A stretch of DNA of 64,000 nt from Notolepis coatsorum (lineage: Eukaryota > Chordata > Actinopteri > Aulopiformes > Paralepididae), in the NCBI GenBank assembly GCA_963971535.1, contig OZ020589.1:75165811-75229810 (forward strand), in the 5' to 3' direction. The position numbers and the translations under genes are program-made. Below are positions 52,828 to 63,556 of this stretch, one piece after another (positions within the stretch are counted from its first letter, which is position 1; the number at the start of each line of letters is the position of its first letter). The notes under the pieces were generated by a model. That model was not told the DNA's origin, searched no databases, and worked only from the letters and a program-made list of their open reading frames with translations.

Positions 52828-54478
52828 TTCAAGTTCAAATTCAAGTTTCTTTATTAGTTGTCATACAGAAGTACAGAATACTTTTATACAAAATGCTTCT
52901 TTCTGTTACGCTCCAGAGACTGTGCTAGACAAAAATAGATAAGTATAAAATAAAATAAGTATAGCAAGTATAAAATAGGAGTCACGTACGTAGACACAAG
53001 TGTTCAGTATGTACATATGTACAATGTTCAATGCAAAGTAGAAGTAACTGAGTTACCATACAATATACTATACAATATACTAATATACAATATACTATAC
53101 AGTGCAAATAAGAAATTGGATGAGGTACAATTTAGGTACAATTTACAGTAAGGTGTAATGAGGTATGGGTTGTAGTGCAAATTCTTTACCAATAAATATA
53201 AAGTGTGTTTAGGTGTTCTAAAGTGTGTAAAGTGGGTGCTGCAGTGAGTTGTTTGTTTAAAGTGAGTGTGTGGATGTGTGTGCTGTGAGTGCATTTGATG
53301 GTTGTTACATAGTGTTATTGTTCGTTGAGCATCCTGATGGCCTGGGGATAGAAGCTTCTTCTGAGTCTTTCTGTGCTTGCCATGAGACTCCTGTATCGCT
53401 TGCCTGACCGCAGCAGTTCAAAGAGGCAGTTGTTTGGGTGGCTGGAGTCTTTGATAATTCTCTTAGCCTTACCCATGCACCGCTTGTTGTAAATGTTCTG
53501 GAGAGTGGGAAGCCCCCCTCCAATTGTGCGTTCGGCTGAACGGGTCACTCTCTGTAGTCTGCTACGGTCTTGTGCGGTGCTATTCCCAAACCAGGAGGTG
53601 ATATTGCCAGTCAGGATGCTCTCTATTGTACATGAGTAGAAGTTCTTAAGGATCTTCTGACTGACTTGGAACTTCCTTAGGCGCCTGAGGAAGTAGAGGC
53701 GTTGCCGTGCCTTCTTCACAACACTGTCAATGTGTGTGGTCCATGTCAAGTCCTCGGATATGTGGACTCCGAGGTACTTAAAACTGTTCACTCTCTCAAC
53801 CGGTGCCCCGTCGATGCTGAGGGGGCTGTAGTCCCTGACCCCCGACCTCCTAAAGTCCACAATCATCTCCTTTGTTTTGCTGACGTTCAGGGAGAGGCTG
53901 TTCTCTTGACACCATCCCGCTAGGACCTTGACCTCTTCCAGGTAGGCCCTCTCGTCGTTTGCAGAGATCAGGCCCACCACTACTGTGTCGTCAGCAAATT
54001 TGATGATTGTGTTGTTGTTCCGCTGTGCCACACAGTCATGTGTGTACAGGGAGTAGAGGAGGGGACTCAGAACACAGCCCTGGGGGGCCCCTATGTTGAG
54101 AGTGATGGATGAGGAGGTGAAGTTGCCTGCTCTCACCACCTGGGGTCTGCCCGTCAGGAAGTCCAAGACCCATTGGCAGAGGTCATAGTTCAAGCCCAGG
54201 TCCCTGAGCTTGGCTATGAGTTTGGAGGGGACTATGGTATTGAATGCTGAGCTGTAGTCGATGAACAGCATTCTCACATACAATAGTTCCCCTGCCTCTT
54301 GTCCAGGTGTGATGCTGCTGTGTGCAGCACATGGGCTATGGTGTCCTCCGTGGACCTGTTGGGGCGGTATGCAAATTGCAGGGGGTCCAGGTTGATGGGG
54401 AGGGAGGAGCAGATGTAGCCCTTTACTAGCTTCTCAAAGCACTTCATGGCTATGGAGGTGAGAGCTACAGGGCGGTAG
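52828..54478 (-). mobile_element. LINE (Jockey group) copy, minus strand
   Basis: The 3' end lies at 52828 (TTCAAGTTCAAATTCAAG tail) and coding sequence continues up to 54478, where the inverted-duplication junction cuts it in the RT fingers (CYRPVALT). It is the same family as 21185-25466. Confidence 0.9.
53315..54283 (-). pseudogene. LINE reverse transcriptase, 5'-broken
   Basis: 322 codons from motif A ([10 protein letters not shown]) through [20 protein letters not shown] and the thumb to the stop after RMLNEQ. Upstream, a 5-bp insertion (TTGTA, near 54284) shifts the frame relative to the segment encoding [10 protein letters not shown]. The enzyme's palm is intact but the fingers are cut. 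Confidence 0.88.
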
Positions 54479-54642
54479 CACTACAACCCATACCTCATTA
54501 CACCTTACTGTAAATTGTACCTAAATTGTACCTCATCCCATTTCTGCTTTGCACTGTATAGTATATTGTATATTAGTATATTGTATAGTATATTGTATGG
54601 TAACTCAGTTATTTCTACTCTGCATTGAACATTGTACATATG
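54479..54642 (+). mobile_element. LINE 3' UTR, right arm of the inverted duplication (part 1)
   Basis: Plus-strand LINE 3' UTR (CTACAACCCATACCTC onward) matching the reverse complement of 53012-53175. It is interrupted at 54642 by the gypsy element and resumes at 63557. Confidence 0.85.
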
Positions 54643-55479
54643 TGTAACAAGTGCCTTGTTGCCTTGTATAGATAATTACACCCCATCACAAAATACACTT
54701 TAATACATTCCACTAATACTCCTAAACGTTTTATTTTATTGATTTAAGTTGATTTCATTCCTTTCGTTTTGTTTTATTGCACTTTTGGGAGTTAAGGCTT
54801 TTATTTTGAAATCGACACACTTACATTTCCGGTCCTCCAGGACACGCATCTTGCCTGCTTTCCGGTGGTGAGTTAGTTCCACCTGGAGGTCCGTGGAGTG
54901 AGTACTACTCCTTATGTTCAGTGAAAGACTTCGGTCTAAAAGTTGTTAAATATTGTATGTTACATTCCTAAAGCTGTGAAACGAGTTTGTAATGTAACTA
55001 CTGTTGTTAATATGTACCTGTGCAGTTGTTTTGTGGGAGGTTTGACTGGGTAAAATGCACTTTAATAGCATGTAGGAAGTTTGCACGCACGTGCGCTGCT
55101 GTTAACATGTAGTTAATGCAGTCACGTCTTTTCTCAACCATAGCTCGTGCTGCAGATGTCGTGTTCCTAATGCTGCTGCATATTGTTGCCTTTGTAACCT
55201 AACAGGTATGTGTGTACAGTAGCTCCCATGTGTCCGTTTTGTATTCAATTGTGTATATTTTTCCAATGTAATTGTATGTTAAAATGTGTCATTCTTATGA
55301 GCCAGTTCCACCTGGAGGTCCGTGGACTCACGTGCTGCAGTGCAGATGACTATTCCTAATGCTGGTGCATTGTGTTGCATTGTAACCTAACAGGAGGGAA
55401 ATAAAGTCCGTCAACAGTCATCCATGTCTGTCGTCCTTAACACAACGCCGTCAGAGAGTACCCTACTACACCGGTCACA
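54643..55479 (+). repeat. 5' LTR of the gypsy element
   Basis: 837 bp, TGTAACAAGTG...CCGGTCACA. It contains two copies of CCACCTGGAGGTCCGTGGA (about 54889 and 55308) and an AATAAA near 55400. Confidence 0.95.
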
Positions 55480-55481
55480 CG

Positions 55482-55500
55482 TGGTGCCGTTTGACCTCGG
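55482..55500 (+). promoter_or_regulatory. Probable primer binding site, gypsy
   Basis: TGGTGCCGT, two bases after the LTR, complements the last nine bases of tRNA-His (ACGGCA plus CCA). The following bases match only with gaps, so the primer identity is tentative. Confidence 0.45.
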
Positions 55501-55883
55501 ACAACGGACAACGCTCGCCTGTCCACCGGGGACGCTGTCTGCACGCCGCTTCTTCATTCAACTGGCTGTGCTGAGTACAACGTCGAACGTTAACGTGTGC
55601 GCATAGGATAAGCGCATATGTGATATTGGTTGTTTTTGTTTGATAATAATATGCTATTGATTGTAATTGTAAATATTATTGTAATGATACAATAATTGGA
55701 GACGACACTAGTTGTACAAGACCATTGTATTTTTTTTTCTTTTTCTTTCATCTGTTATGTATTGTGAATAGATAGCCTATGGTCTAATGTTCAAAGTTTG
55801 AGCAGTAACAAGTGTTGCTATCTAACACATGCCCACTGTAAATATAATTAGGAACTAATTTGTTTATATGGTTGGCTGGTAAT

Positions 55884-55920
<37 letters not shown>

Positions 55921-56099
55921 TCCCCCCCCCCATCTGTTCTGGTAAATTGTGAATGGATAGCCATACAGTAGCCTACATGTATTCGTGTGTAGTCTAGTGT
56001 TTAAAGTCTGAGCAGTAACAAGCGGCCATTTAACACATTCAAACATACTTTTCTTTTGTTTATAGCCCTCTAAAGCATTTTTATTTTTAATTCTTGAAC
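55501..56099 (+). other. Gypsy 5' leader
   Basis: Untranslated region between the primer site and gag, with an (AT)n run at about 55887-55917 and a C run after it. A packaging signal would be expected here but cannot be recognised. Confidence 0.5.
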
Positions 56100-57761
56100 A
56101 TGTCTGAAGCAGGACCACCAGATCTGGAAATGGTGGGTATGATGCCTGTATATGGCAGGCGTCAGTCAGCTCTTATGTGTGGGAGGGGAAGACCTGTGGA
56201 ACTGAGTCAGTCTACAGTTCGCCAGTCAGTGTTTGAAGCAGTGGGGCCAGTGGCCACATCTACTCCAATCACGCATGGCAATGATGCAGCCCCGCAACTC
56301 GCTAGGTCAGAGGATTTAGGCAGCCTCGTCACAGACCTTGCCATACAGATAGGAGAACAAATTGCATCTACTCTGCATGCCATGCACCAGACCAGTTATC
56401 AGCCCCAGGTCCCCGCCCCTGAGCCCAAGGTCCCCGCACCCCAACCACAATGTTTTTCTGGGTGTGCAGACATGTCAAGGATGAAAGTAATAGTGCAGGC
56501 GGAGACTAAACCACCTCCGTTCTTCAGAGGTGATCGCACTGAGCCAGTCTCCATACATGAGTGGGAAGACATGATGCTAGTGTATCTGTCTAGAGCGAGT
56601 TGTAAAACCGACAGAGAATTGTGTGATCTAGTGATGGGCAGGTTGACTGGTAAAGCTAGAGACATAGTGAAGGTGTCACTGCGTAGCCGGCCTGAGTTGT
56701 CTGCCAATATGACCCCTGCAGCTGTGTTTGACATTTTAAAGCGTAACTTCAGCGAGCTGACATACTCCAGTATGCCCATGGCCGACTTCTATGCCATGGT
56801 TCCCAGGCCTAGTGAGGGAGTGATGGATTACTGGGTCCGGCTGAATAAAGCAATCGATGTTGCAGATGAGTGTCTACGTCGCCGGGGTCGGTGTGTTGAT
56901 GATGCGAGCGCCGAGGTCGTGATGATGTTGATCACGCACTGCCCAGATCCCAGTCTAGCTATGTCCTTCCAGCTGAAGCCTGTGGAGCAGTGGACTGCAG
57001 CTGAGGTCCAGGAGCGTCTAGATGGTTACCAGAGAGACCAAAGGAGATCCAGTTCACGGGCACAGCAGATTAACATCTCGGCATGCAGTCAGAGCCCCAT
57101 GGCTGGTGGCCCATCCCCTCCTGTCCTGTATGGTGGGGCCCAGCAGTCTTCTGTTGTTGTGCAGTCACAGCAGCCTCCCTCCTTTGGCTCTTCTCATGAA
57201 CAGCTTGGTGAGCCCCACAGGGTCTTAGCCGCAGCGCAGGCCCTCAGCCCTCCTACACCCATCTTAATGACTCCTGCCCCGGCGTGTCCCCCCTCTGTAG
57301 ACCCTGGCCTTCATCAGGTGGTTGACTTGTTAGACCGTGTGCTCTCACTGTGTTCGGCCTCGCTGGCCCCAGCAGTACAAGCTCAGCCTGGTCAGCCGTC
57401 TCGCTCCCACATCCAGCCAAGTAATGGGCAGACGTACCACTCACGCAACCAGGCCAGACCGAGTCAGCAGAGTTACTCGCGCAACCAGGCCAGACCAAGT
57501 CAGCAGGGTTATTCGCGCAACCAGGCCAGACCGAATCAGCAGAGTTACCCGCACAACCAGCACGACCCATGCGAAGTGTGTCAAGACAGCAGGCATAACA
57601 CTTATCAACACTGTATGCTCTATCGGCTGTGCCACCGCTGTTTCCGCCCTGGTCACTATGAGGACTCATGCCCTGGCATCTCCCAGCCATCAGCTGGATC
57701 AGCATCTCCCTCCAACAGACCCGCTCAGACCCATCCTGTCAATGCTGCCCCTTTAAACTAG
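56100..57761 (+). CDS. Gypsy Gag
   Basis: 553 residues from the ATG at 56100; the open frame begins at a TTG two codons earlier. The middle (FFRGDRTEPVSIHEWEDMM to about residue 310) is the capsid-like retrotransposon gag region. The C-terminal part has three tandem copies plus a partial one of a 12-residue unit, SYSRNQARPSQQ. A zinc knuckle follows: CHRCFRPGHYEDSC, in the form C-x2-C-x4-H-x4-C. The stop UAG (57759-57761) directly follows the slippery heptamer. Gag forms the particle and binds RNA. Confidence 0.93.
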   Translation: MSEAGPPDLEMVGMMPVYGRRQSALMCGRGRPVELSQSTVRQSVFEAVGPVATSTPITHGNDAAPQLARSEDLGSLVTDLAIQIGEQIASTLHAMHQTSYQPQVPAPEPKVPAPQPQCFSGCADMSRMKVIVQAETKPPPFFRGDRTEPVSIHEWEDMMLVYLSRASCKTDRELCDLVMGRLTGKARDIVKVSLRSRPELSANMTPAAVFDILKRNFSELTYSSMPMADFYAMVPRPSEGVMDYWVRLNKAIDVADECLRRRGRCVDDASAEVVMMLITHCPDPSLAMSFQLKPVEQWTAAEVQERLDGYQRDQRRSSSRAQQINISACSQSPMAGGPSPPVLYGGAQQSSVVVQSQQPPSFGSSHEQLGEPHRVLAAAQALSPPTPILMTPAPACPPSVDPGLHQVVDLLDRVLSLCSASLAPAVQAQPGQPSRSHIQPSNGQTYHSRNQARPSQQSYSRNQARPSQQGYSRNQARPNQQSYPHNQHDPCEVCQDSRHNTYQHCMLYRLCHRCFRPGHYEDSCPGISQPSAGSASPSNRPAQTHPVNAAPLN

Positions 57762-57811
57762 CCAGCCCATGCAATGAGAGGGATAGTATGGGCAAAGTGA
57801 ATGAAACCCTC
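57752..57811 (+). promoter_or_regulatory. -1 ribosomal frameshift signal (gag-pol)
   Basis: TTTAAAC at 57752-57758 is read T TTA AAC in the gag frame, the canonical X-XXY-YYZ pattern, and the next codon is the gag stop. After a 6-nt spacer, 57765-57772 can pair with 57786-57793 (8 bp, one G-U). Loop bases GAGGG (57778-57782) can pair with CCCTC (57807-57811), giving an H-type pseudoknot. The pol frame is exactly -1 relative to gag. Confidence 0.88.
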
Positions 57812-60800
57812 GAGAGAGAACCAGACTTAGAAGCCATCTATGTAAACAGCTGCAGATTACTTCCAGAAAACGAAACAGCCATCTTTGTTGGGTCACAGAG
57901 AGTGAACGGAGCTAGTGAACTGTTTTATGCTCCAGTGTTAGTCAGTGACAAGTACACATTGAGGGGGATGTTGGATTCTGGTAGTATGTCATGCACGCTC
58001 AGTGAGGAGGGTGAACAAAAGTTACAAACCGCTGGTGTTCTCCCTCGTGTCCAGCCGGCACCTGTGAATGTGGTGCTGGTTGGTTGTGGTGGCTTGACTA
58101 CTCGACCAAAGTGTGTCTATGATTTGGAGATTGAAGTTTGTGGGTCAAAGTTTGTGGTTCCTACGTTGGTTGTGCCAGGTCAGAGAGACGAGTTTATAAT
58201 TGGCACTAATGTAATCAAGTCCGTTCTCCAAAGGCTGAAGTCGACTGAAAAGTACTGGGAGCTTGTGTCCTGCAGAAACAGAGACCCTGAGTGTGAGAAG
58301 TTCCTTGAGCTCTTAAGCTGCACCTCCCGCTGGTCGGGCCCAGACCCGCCCGGGGTGATAGGCACAGTGAAGCTATGCCAGGCGGTTACCCTCCTCCCTC
58401 AGCAGGAGTATCTAGTGTGGGGGAAGCTACCAGCCAGTGCACATGTGTCTCCTGGGAGTACAGTCATTGTGGAGCCCACCTCAGCGAGGTCGGCCCCTCG
58501 CAACATCATAGTGGGGAGAGTGGTGACTCCCATGTGGGGCGACCGCTGGGTCCCCATGAAGGTCTTGAACCCGACACAGAGCCCCATCACGCTCCGTCGT
58601 AATGCCAAACTGGCTGATGTCTCACCTTGTCTTGCTGTTGAAGATCTGTCCATCACTCAGGGCCTGTGTCAGCAGCAGTCTGGTGTCTCCAGCTCCTCCG
58701 CCTCTCCTGGCTCCTCGTTAGATGCTGAGCAGATGTTGGCCGACTGTGGACTGGAGGACGTGAACATCAAGTCATGTGATGTGTCTCCTGATGGGAAGAA
58801 GAGGCTAGCTGACCTACTGGTGACGTATCAAGATGTCTTCTCCAAGGACAAGCTGGACTGTGGAAAGGTCAAAGACTTTGTGCACCGTATCCACCTCTCG
58901 GACGACCGTCCGTTCCGCCTGCCCTTTAGGCGTGTCCCCCCAGCTGACTATCACAAACTGAGAGAGGTGTTGACTGAGATGGAGGTGAAGGGGATAATCT
59001 CCAAGTCGATGAGCGAGTATGCCTCACCTCTGGTCATGGTGTGGAAGAAGAATGGAGACCTCAGGATCTGTACGGATTTCCGCTGGCTCAACGCAAAGAC
59101 CGTCAAAGATGCTCATCCGTTGCCCCATCAGTCCGACTGCCTTGCTGCCCTTGGTGGGAACGCTTTCTTTAGCACCATGGATCTGACCTCAGGGTTCTAC
59201 AACGTCCCTCTCCATGTGTCTGACCGGCGGTACACTGCCTTCACAACACCACTGGGCTTGTACGAGTACAACAGGCTCCCGCAAGGCCTGTGCAACAGTC
59301 CGGCATCTTTCATGCGTATGATGCTCGGCATCTTTGGCGACCTCAACTACTCCAGCCTCTTGTGCTACTTGGACGACCTGCTGGTGTTTGCGCCGTCTGA
59401 GGAGGAGGCGTTGAAGCGATTGGAGGTGGTCTTCTGCAGACTCAGAGTGAACAACCTCAAGCTCTCACAGAAGAAATGTAACTTCTTACAGAGGTCGGTC
59501 AGGTTCCTGGGTCATGTGGTCGATGCCAGTGGAGTCTCTGTCGACCAAGAGAAGGTCTCCGTCATCTCTGGCTTCCAGAGAGAGGATCTGATGGAGTCGG
59601 ATGGCCACACTCCCGCTCCGAAGAGAGTGAGATCCTTCCTCGGCATGGTGTTGTATTACCAAAATTTCATACATGGCTGCTCCAGTATAGCCAAGCCCCT
59701 CTTTGCCTTGACAGCTGGCCAGAAGAGAAAAGGGAAGACCAGTGCTGGTCGTACGAGAGCCGGTACGTTCCGGAAGCTGACTCCTGAGGACTGGACTCCC
59801 GCCTGTGAGACGGCGTTTGAGGAGCTCAAGAGGGCGCTCGTCGAATGTGTAGTGCTGGCTCACCCGGACTTTGAGAGGCCGTTCATCCTCTCCACTGACG
59901 CGTCGTTGGACGGTATTGGAGCAGTGCTCTCTCAAGTCCCTGTCGGGGAGGAGAAGGCCAGACCAATCGCCTTTGCGAGCAAGTCGCTCAGCCGCAGTCA
60001 AGCGAACTATCCTGCCCACAGACTGGAGTTCCTGGCCCTCAAATGGTCAGTGTGTGACAAATTCAGTCACTGGCTCAAGGGTCACAAGTTCACTGTGTGG
60101 ACTGATAATAATCCACTCACGTACATCATGACCAAGCCTAAACTTGACGCATGCGAGCAGCGCTGGGTGTCCAAGCTGGCCCCTTACTGCTTCGACATCA
60201 AGCATGTGCCTGGGAGGCTGAATACAGTGGCCGATGCGCTGAGCAGAGATCCCTTCGTGAGGCCGCTCAGCCGGCGTCTCTTGACCGAGCCTTACTCCGC
60301 TCTTCTGGAGCAGGTGTGTGATGTGGAGAACAGGGGGGTGCAGGATATCTTCCGTCTGACATGCCAGCCCCAAGCTCTAGTGACCCCTTCTGGATGTGCG
60401 GTTGCTGATGTGTCCATGTCGGCGGATGAGACCTCCACGGTGCTTTCCTCCCAGGAAGACTGGGACTCTGCGCCAAGACACAGGGCAGTATCTATGGCGG
60501 GTCACCTGTCCACTGTTGTCACTGCCGACCACGACGCAGTCTCCTCCTTGTCGTTGGCCGATCTGCAGGCCCGCCAGCGAAAAGACGCCACCGTCTCCAG
60601 AGTCATCTTTTACGTTGAAAGGGGCCGCAGACCCTCCAGACGCGAGCGCTGCTATGAAGATCAGCCCGCCTTGAGGATGCTGAAGCAGTGGGAGAGGCTC
60701 GCTATGCAGAACGGCATATTGTACAGGGTTACGAAGGACCACATGACCAGGCACAAGAGGTTCCAGTATGTTCTGCCTGAGTCCTTGAAGTCGGAGGCGC

Positions 60801-62392
60801 TGTCTGGAGTGCATGACTTGGCTGGTCACCAAGGTCAACCTAGAACGCTGTCTCTCGTACGTCAGCGTTTCTACTGGTATGACATGGAGAAGGATGTGCG
60901 GGGCCATGTGAGGAACTGTCCCAGATGCGTACTCAGCAAGACTCCAGAGCCGGCGGCCAGAGCCCCTCTGGAGAGCATAATAACCTCTGCACCACTGGAG
61001 CTGGTGTGCATCGACTTCTGGTCAGCTGAAGATAAGAACAACAAGTCTGTGGATGTTCTGGTCATAACTGACCACTTTACAAAGCTGGCCCACGCCTTCC
61101 CCTGCAAAGACCAAACCGCGAAGAAGGTTGCTAAAAAGCTGTGGGACAACTATTTCTGTGTGTATGGCTTCCCACAGCGCCTGCATTCGGACCAAGGAGC
61201 GAACTTCCAGAGTGAGTTGATGGCGGAGCTGCTGGAGTTAGCAGGGGTCACGCAGTCCCGGACCACTCCGTATCACCCTATGGGGAATGGTGGCACTGAG
61301 AGATTCAATCGGACCCTGGGTGGAATGCTGCGCTCCCTGCCATCGGAGTCTAAGCACAGATGGCCCCAGATGGTCCAGAGCCTGACCTTCGCCTACAATT
61401 GTACACAGCATGAGACGACTGGCTTTGCCCCCTTTTACCTGATGTTCGGGAGGGTCCCGCGTCTGCCAGTTGATCTGCTGTTTAAGAATGTGCTCCAGGA
61501 CGAGGTGGTCTGTGACTATGATGCCTATGTGAAGTCCCTGGCGGCCGATCTCCAGTCTGCTATGCTGTTGGCCCAGAGGCACACCTCAGTGGAACAGGGG
61601 CATCAGGCTGACCAGTACAACAAAAAGATGAAGGGCTTGCCCCTCTCGGTGGGTGATCGGGTCCTGGTGGCGAACAAGGGCGCCAGAGGGAAGCGGAAGC
61701 TGGCGGACAAATGGGAGCCGGACGTCTACACCGTCATCGCTTCCAGACCACAGTGCCACATATATCGGATCAGAGACCGGACTGGGCGGGAGAAGACAGT
61801 CCACAGGAACCTCCTGCTTCAGGTCAACTTCCTCCCCTTGGACGGGTCATTTGATGATGAGGGTCTAGCCGCGGACAGCGACACCTGTGCGCCTGGTGAA
61901 GCCTCCCTCTCAGTCATGCCTGAAGCTAGTGCCTCAGACGCGGACAGTGTGGCGGCAGAGCCTTCCATGGGAGATGGACCTTCCATGGGAGATGGACCTG
62001 ATGGGGATCGCACCGCGTCATGGGTGCAGGAGCAGTCTTCAGTGGAGAGTGAGGATGACGGGCTACGTCCGTATTCCCCCCAGGGGATGTCCCCTGCTCT
62101 GAGTGAGCTTCCAGTGGCAAGTGCCGCCAGTCCCCCACTGTTGCTTGCTCCACCGAGTTCCCCCCCTGCTGTAGTCCAGCATGATGACAGTGTTGTGTCC
62201 ACACAACCAGGGCGTACTCCTGAGCTAATGAGTGTCAGTGTGCCTGGTCAGAGCCAGGGTCCACAGACCACTGAACACTACACGTCCAGGTTCGGTAGGG
62301 TCATCAAGCCAGTCTTTCGGCTGATAGAGACAATGGTCCAACTTGAGAGTTTGATGGGCTTCGAGCCACAAGCCTCTATCAAACGTGTGTGA
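57758..62392 (+). CDS. Gypsy Pol, expressed by frameshift
   Basis: The frame is open from 57668, but frameshifted translation enters it at about 57758. Aspartic protease motif LDSGS (near 57974). RT with ICTDFRWLN, QGLCNSPASF and CYLDDLLVF (YLDD codons at 59366-59377). RNase H with FILSTDASLDG and WTDNNPLTY. The integrase zinc motif begins HDLAGH (60812) and closes NCPRC; the DDE core is marked by VCIDFW, LHSDQGANF and GTERFNRTL. A C-terminal chromatin-side module (KWEPDVYTV, HRNLLLQV) resembles the GPY/F domain. A Ser/Pro-rich tail of about 170 residues with a duplicated PSMGDG ends the protein. No chromodomain was recognised. Confidence 0.94.
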   Translation, partial: LASPCNERDSMGKVNETLEREPDLEAIYVNSCRLLPENETAIFVGSQRVNGASELFYAPVLVSDKYTLRGMLDSGSMSCTLSEEGEQKLQTAGVLPRVQPAPVNVVLVGCGGLTTRPKCVYDLEIEVCGSKFVVPTLVVPGQRDEFIIGTNVIKSVLQRLKSTEKYWELVSCRNRDPECEKFLELLSCTSRWSGPDPPGVIGTVKLCQAVTLLPQQEYLVWGKLPASAHVSPGSTVIVEPTSARSAPRNIIVGRVVTPMWGDRWVPMKVLNPTQSPITLRRNAKLADVSPCLAVEDLSITQGLCQQQSGVSSSSASPGSSLDAEQMLADCGLEDVNIKSCDVSPDGKKRLADLLVTYQDVFSKDKLDCGKVKDFVHRIHLSDDRPFRLPFRRVPPADYHKLREVLTEMEVKGIISKSMSEYASPLVMVWKKNGDLRICTDFRWLNAKTVKDAHPLPHQSDCLAALGGNAFFSTMDLTSGFYNVPLHVSDRRYTAFTTPLGLYEYNRLPQGLCNSPASFMRMMLGIFGDLNYSSLLCYLDDLLVFAPSEEEALKRLEVVFCRLRVNNLKLSQKKCNFLQRSVRFLGHVVDASGVSVDQEKVSVISGFQREDLMESDGHTPAPKRVRSFLGMVLYYQNFIHGCSSIAKPLFALTAGQKRKGKTSAGRTRAGTFRKLTPEDWTPACETAFEELKRALVECVVLAHPDFERPFILSTDASLDGIGAVLSQVPVGEEKARPIAFASKSLSRSQANYPAHRLEFLALKWSVCDKFSHWLKGHKFTVWTDNNPLTYIMTKPKLDACEQRWVSKLAPYCFDIKHVPGRLNTVADALSRDPFVRPLSRRLLTEPYSALLEQVCDVENRGVQDIFRLTCQPQALVTPSGCAVADVSMSADETSTVLSSQEDWDSAPRHRAVSMAGHLSTVVTADHDAVSSLSLADLQARQRKDATVSRVIFYVERGRRPSRRERCYEDQPALRMLKQWERLAMQNGILYRVTKDHMTRHKRFQYVLPESLKSEALSGVHDLAGHQGQPRTLSLVRQRFYWYDMEKDVRGHVRNCPRCVLSKTPEPAARAPLESIITSAPLELVCIDFWSAEDKNNKSVDVLVITDHFTKLAHAFPCKDQTAKKVAKKLWDNYFCVYGFPQRLHSDQGANFQSELMAELLELAGVTQSRTTPYHPMGNGGTERFNRTLGGMLRSLPSESKHRWPQMVQSLTFAYNCTQHETTGFAPFYLMFGRVPRLPVDLLFKNVLQDEVVCDYDAYVKSLAADLQSAMLLAQRHTSVEQGHQADQYNKKMKGLPLSVGDRVLVANKGARGKRKLADKWEPDVYTVIASRPQCHIYRIRDRTGREKTVHRNLLLQVNFLPLDGSFDDEGLAADSDTCAPGEASLSVMPEASASDADSVAAEPSMGDGPSMGDGPDGDRTASWVQEQSSVESEDDGLRPYSPQGMSPALSELPVASAASPPLLLAPPSSPPAVVQHDDSVVSTQPGRTPELMSVSVPGQSQGPQTTEHYTSRFGRVIKPVFRLIETMVQLESLMGFEPQASIKRV

Positions 62393-62705
62393 GGTTAGCT
62401 GCAGTGTTGTGTATAGCGCTTACAGCCTGATACAGTGTCCTTTGTGGTGATAAGGAGTAACAGTTTTATTTATGTGTATGTGCCCTCGTCATGGTATGGT
62501 CAAGTGTAGCTGGATGGTGTATAAGGCACCGTCGTTATCCCTGGAGGTATGGTGGGAGTTGGCCACTCCTAGTGCCCTCCTGGCCTTTTATTAGGTGACA
62601 GGTATCGTTGGATTGTTCCGCAGTGTGTGGTTCTCATAGTAAGCTTGTGACTAGTGTGACACGAGGTAGGCACAGTTTTATTTTATTCGATGTAGGTGTA
62701 ATTCT

Positions 62706-62715
62706 GTGGGGTGAA
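62706..62715 (+). promoter_or_regulatory. Polypurine tract, gypsy
   Basis: GTGGGGTGAA directly before the 3' LTR. Confidence 0.6.
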
Positions 62716-63552
62716 TGTAACAAGTGCCTTGTTGCCTTGTATAGATAATTACACCCCATCACAAAATACACTTTAATACATTCCACTAATACTCCTAAAC
62801 GTTTTATTTTATTGATTTAAGTTGATTTCATTCCTTTCGTTTTGTTTTATTGCACTTTTGGGAGTTAAGGCTTTTATTTTGAAATCGACACACTTACATT
62901 TCCGGTCCTCCAGGACACGCATCTTGCCTGCTTTCCGGTGGTGAGTTAGTTCCACCTGGAGGTCCGTGGAGTGAGTACTACTCCTTATGTTCAGTGAAAG
63001 ACTTCGGTCTAAAAGTTGTTAAATATTGTATGTTACATTCCTAAAGCTGTGAAACGAGTTTGTAATGTAACTACTGTTGTTAATATGTACCTGTGCAGTT
63101 GTTTTGTGGGAGGTTTGACTGGGTAAAATGCACTTTAATAGCATGTAGGAAGTTTGCACGCACGTGCGCTGCTGTTAACATGTAGTTAATGCAGTCACGT
63201 CTTTTCTCAACCATAGCTCGTGCTGCAGATGTCGTGTTCCTAATGCTGCTGCATATTGTTGCCTTTGTAACCTAACAGGTATGTGTGTACAGTAGCTCCC
63301 ATGTGTCCGTTTTGTATTCAATTGTGTATATTTTTCCAATGTAATTGTATGTTAAAATGTGTCATTCTTATGAGCCAGTTCCACCTGGAGGTCCGTGGAC
63401 TCACGTGCTGCAGTGCAGATGACTATTCCTAATGCTGGTGCATTGTGTTGCATTGTAACCTAACAGGAGGGAAATAAAGTCCGTCAACAGTCATCCATGT
63501 CTGTCGTCCTTAACACAACGCCGTCAGAGAGTACCCTACTACACCGGTCACA
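62716..63552 (+). repeat. 3' LTR of the gypsy element
   Basis: 837 bp, same sequence as the 5' LTR by eye. Followed by TATG, the target duplication. Confidence 0.95.
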
Positions 63553-63556
63553 TATG

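Larger units (their letters stand above)
52576..54478 (-). repeat. Left arm and spacer of an inverted duplication
   Basis: 52562-53178 (flank plus LINE 3' UTR) returns as its reverse complement at 54478-54642 and 63557-64000, split by the gypsy element. The spacer, 53179-54477, is LINE coding sequence present once. In the flank I counted about ten differences in 255 bp between the arms, so the duplication is old and not a fold-back artefact. Confidence 0.85.
54643..63552 (+). mobile_element. Complete Ty3/gypsy LTR retrotransposon
   Basis: Two 837-bp LTRs (54643-55479 and 62716-63552), which looked identical to me, flank gag and pol in overlapping frames. TATG occurs at both ends (54639-54642 and 63553-63556; a 5-bp reading ATATG is also possible). 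The empty site, seen in the homologous LINE 3' UTR at 52828-53175, confirms the boundaries. Order protease, RT, RNase H, integrase is that of Ty3/gypsy. No lesion was found and there is no env-like frame, so the element may be recently active. Confidence 0.96.

Noticed and set aside
55424-55606. Small frame at the end of the gypsy 5' LTR
   Set aside because: It spans the LTR end and primer site, so it is leader sequence, not a gene.
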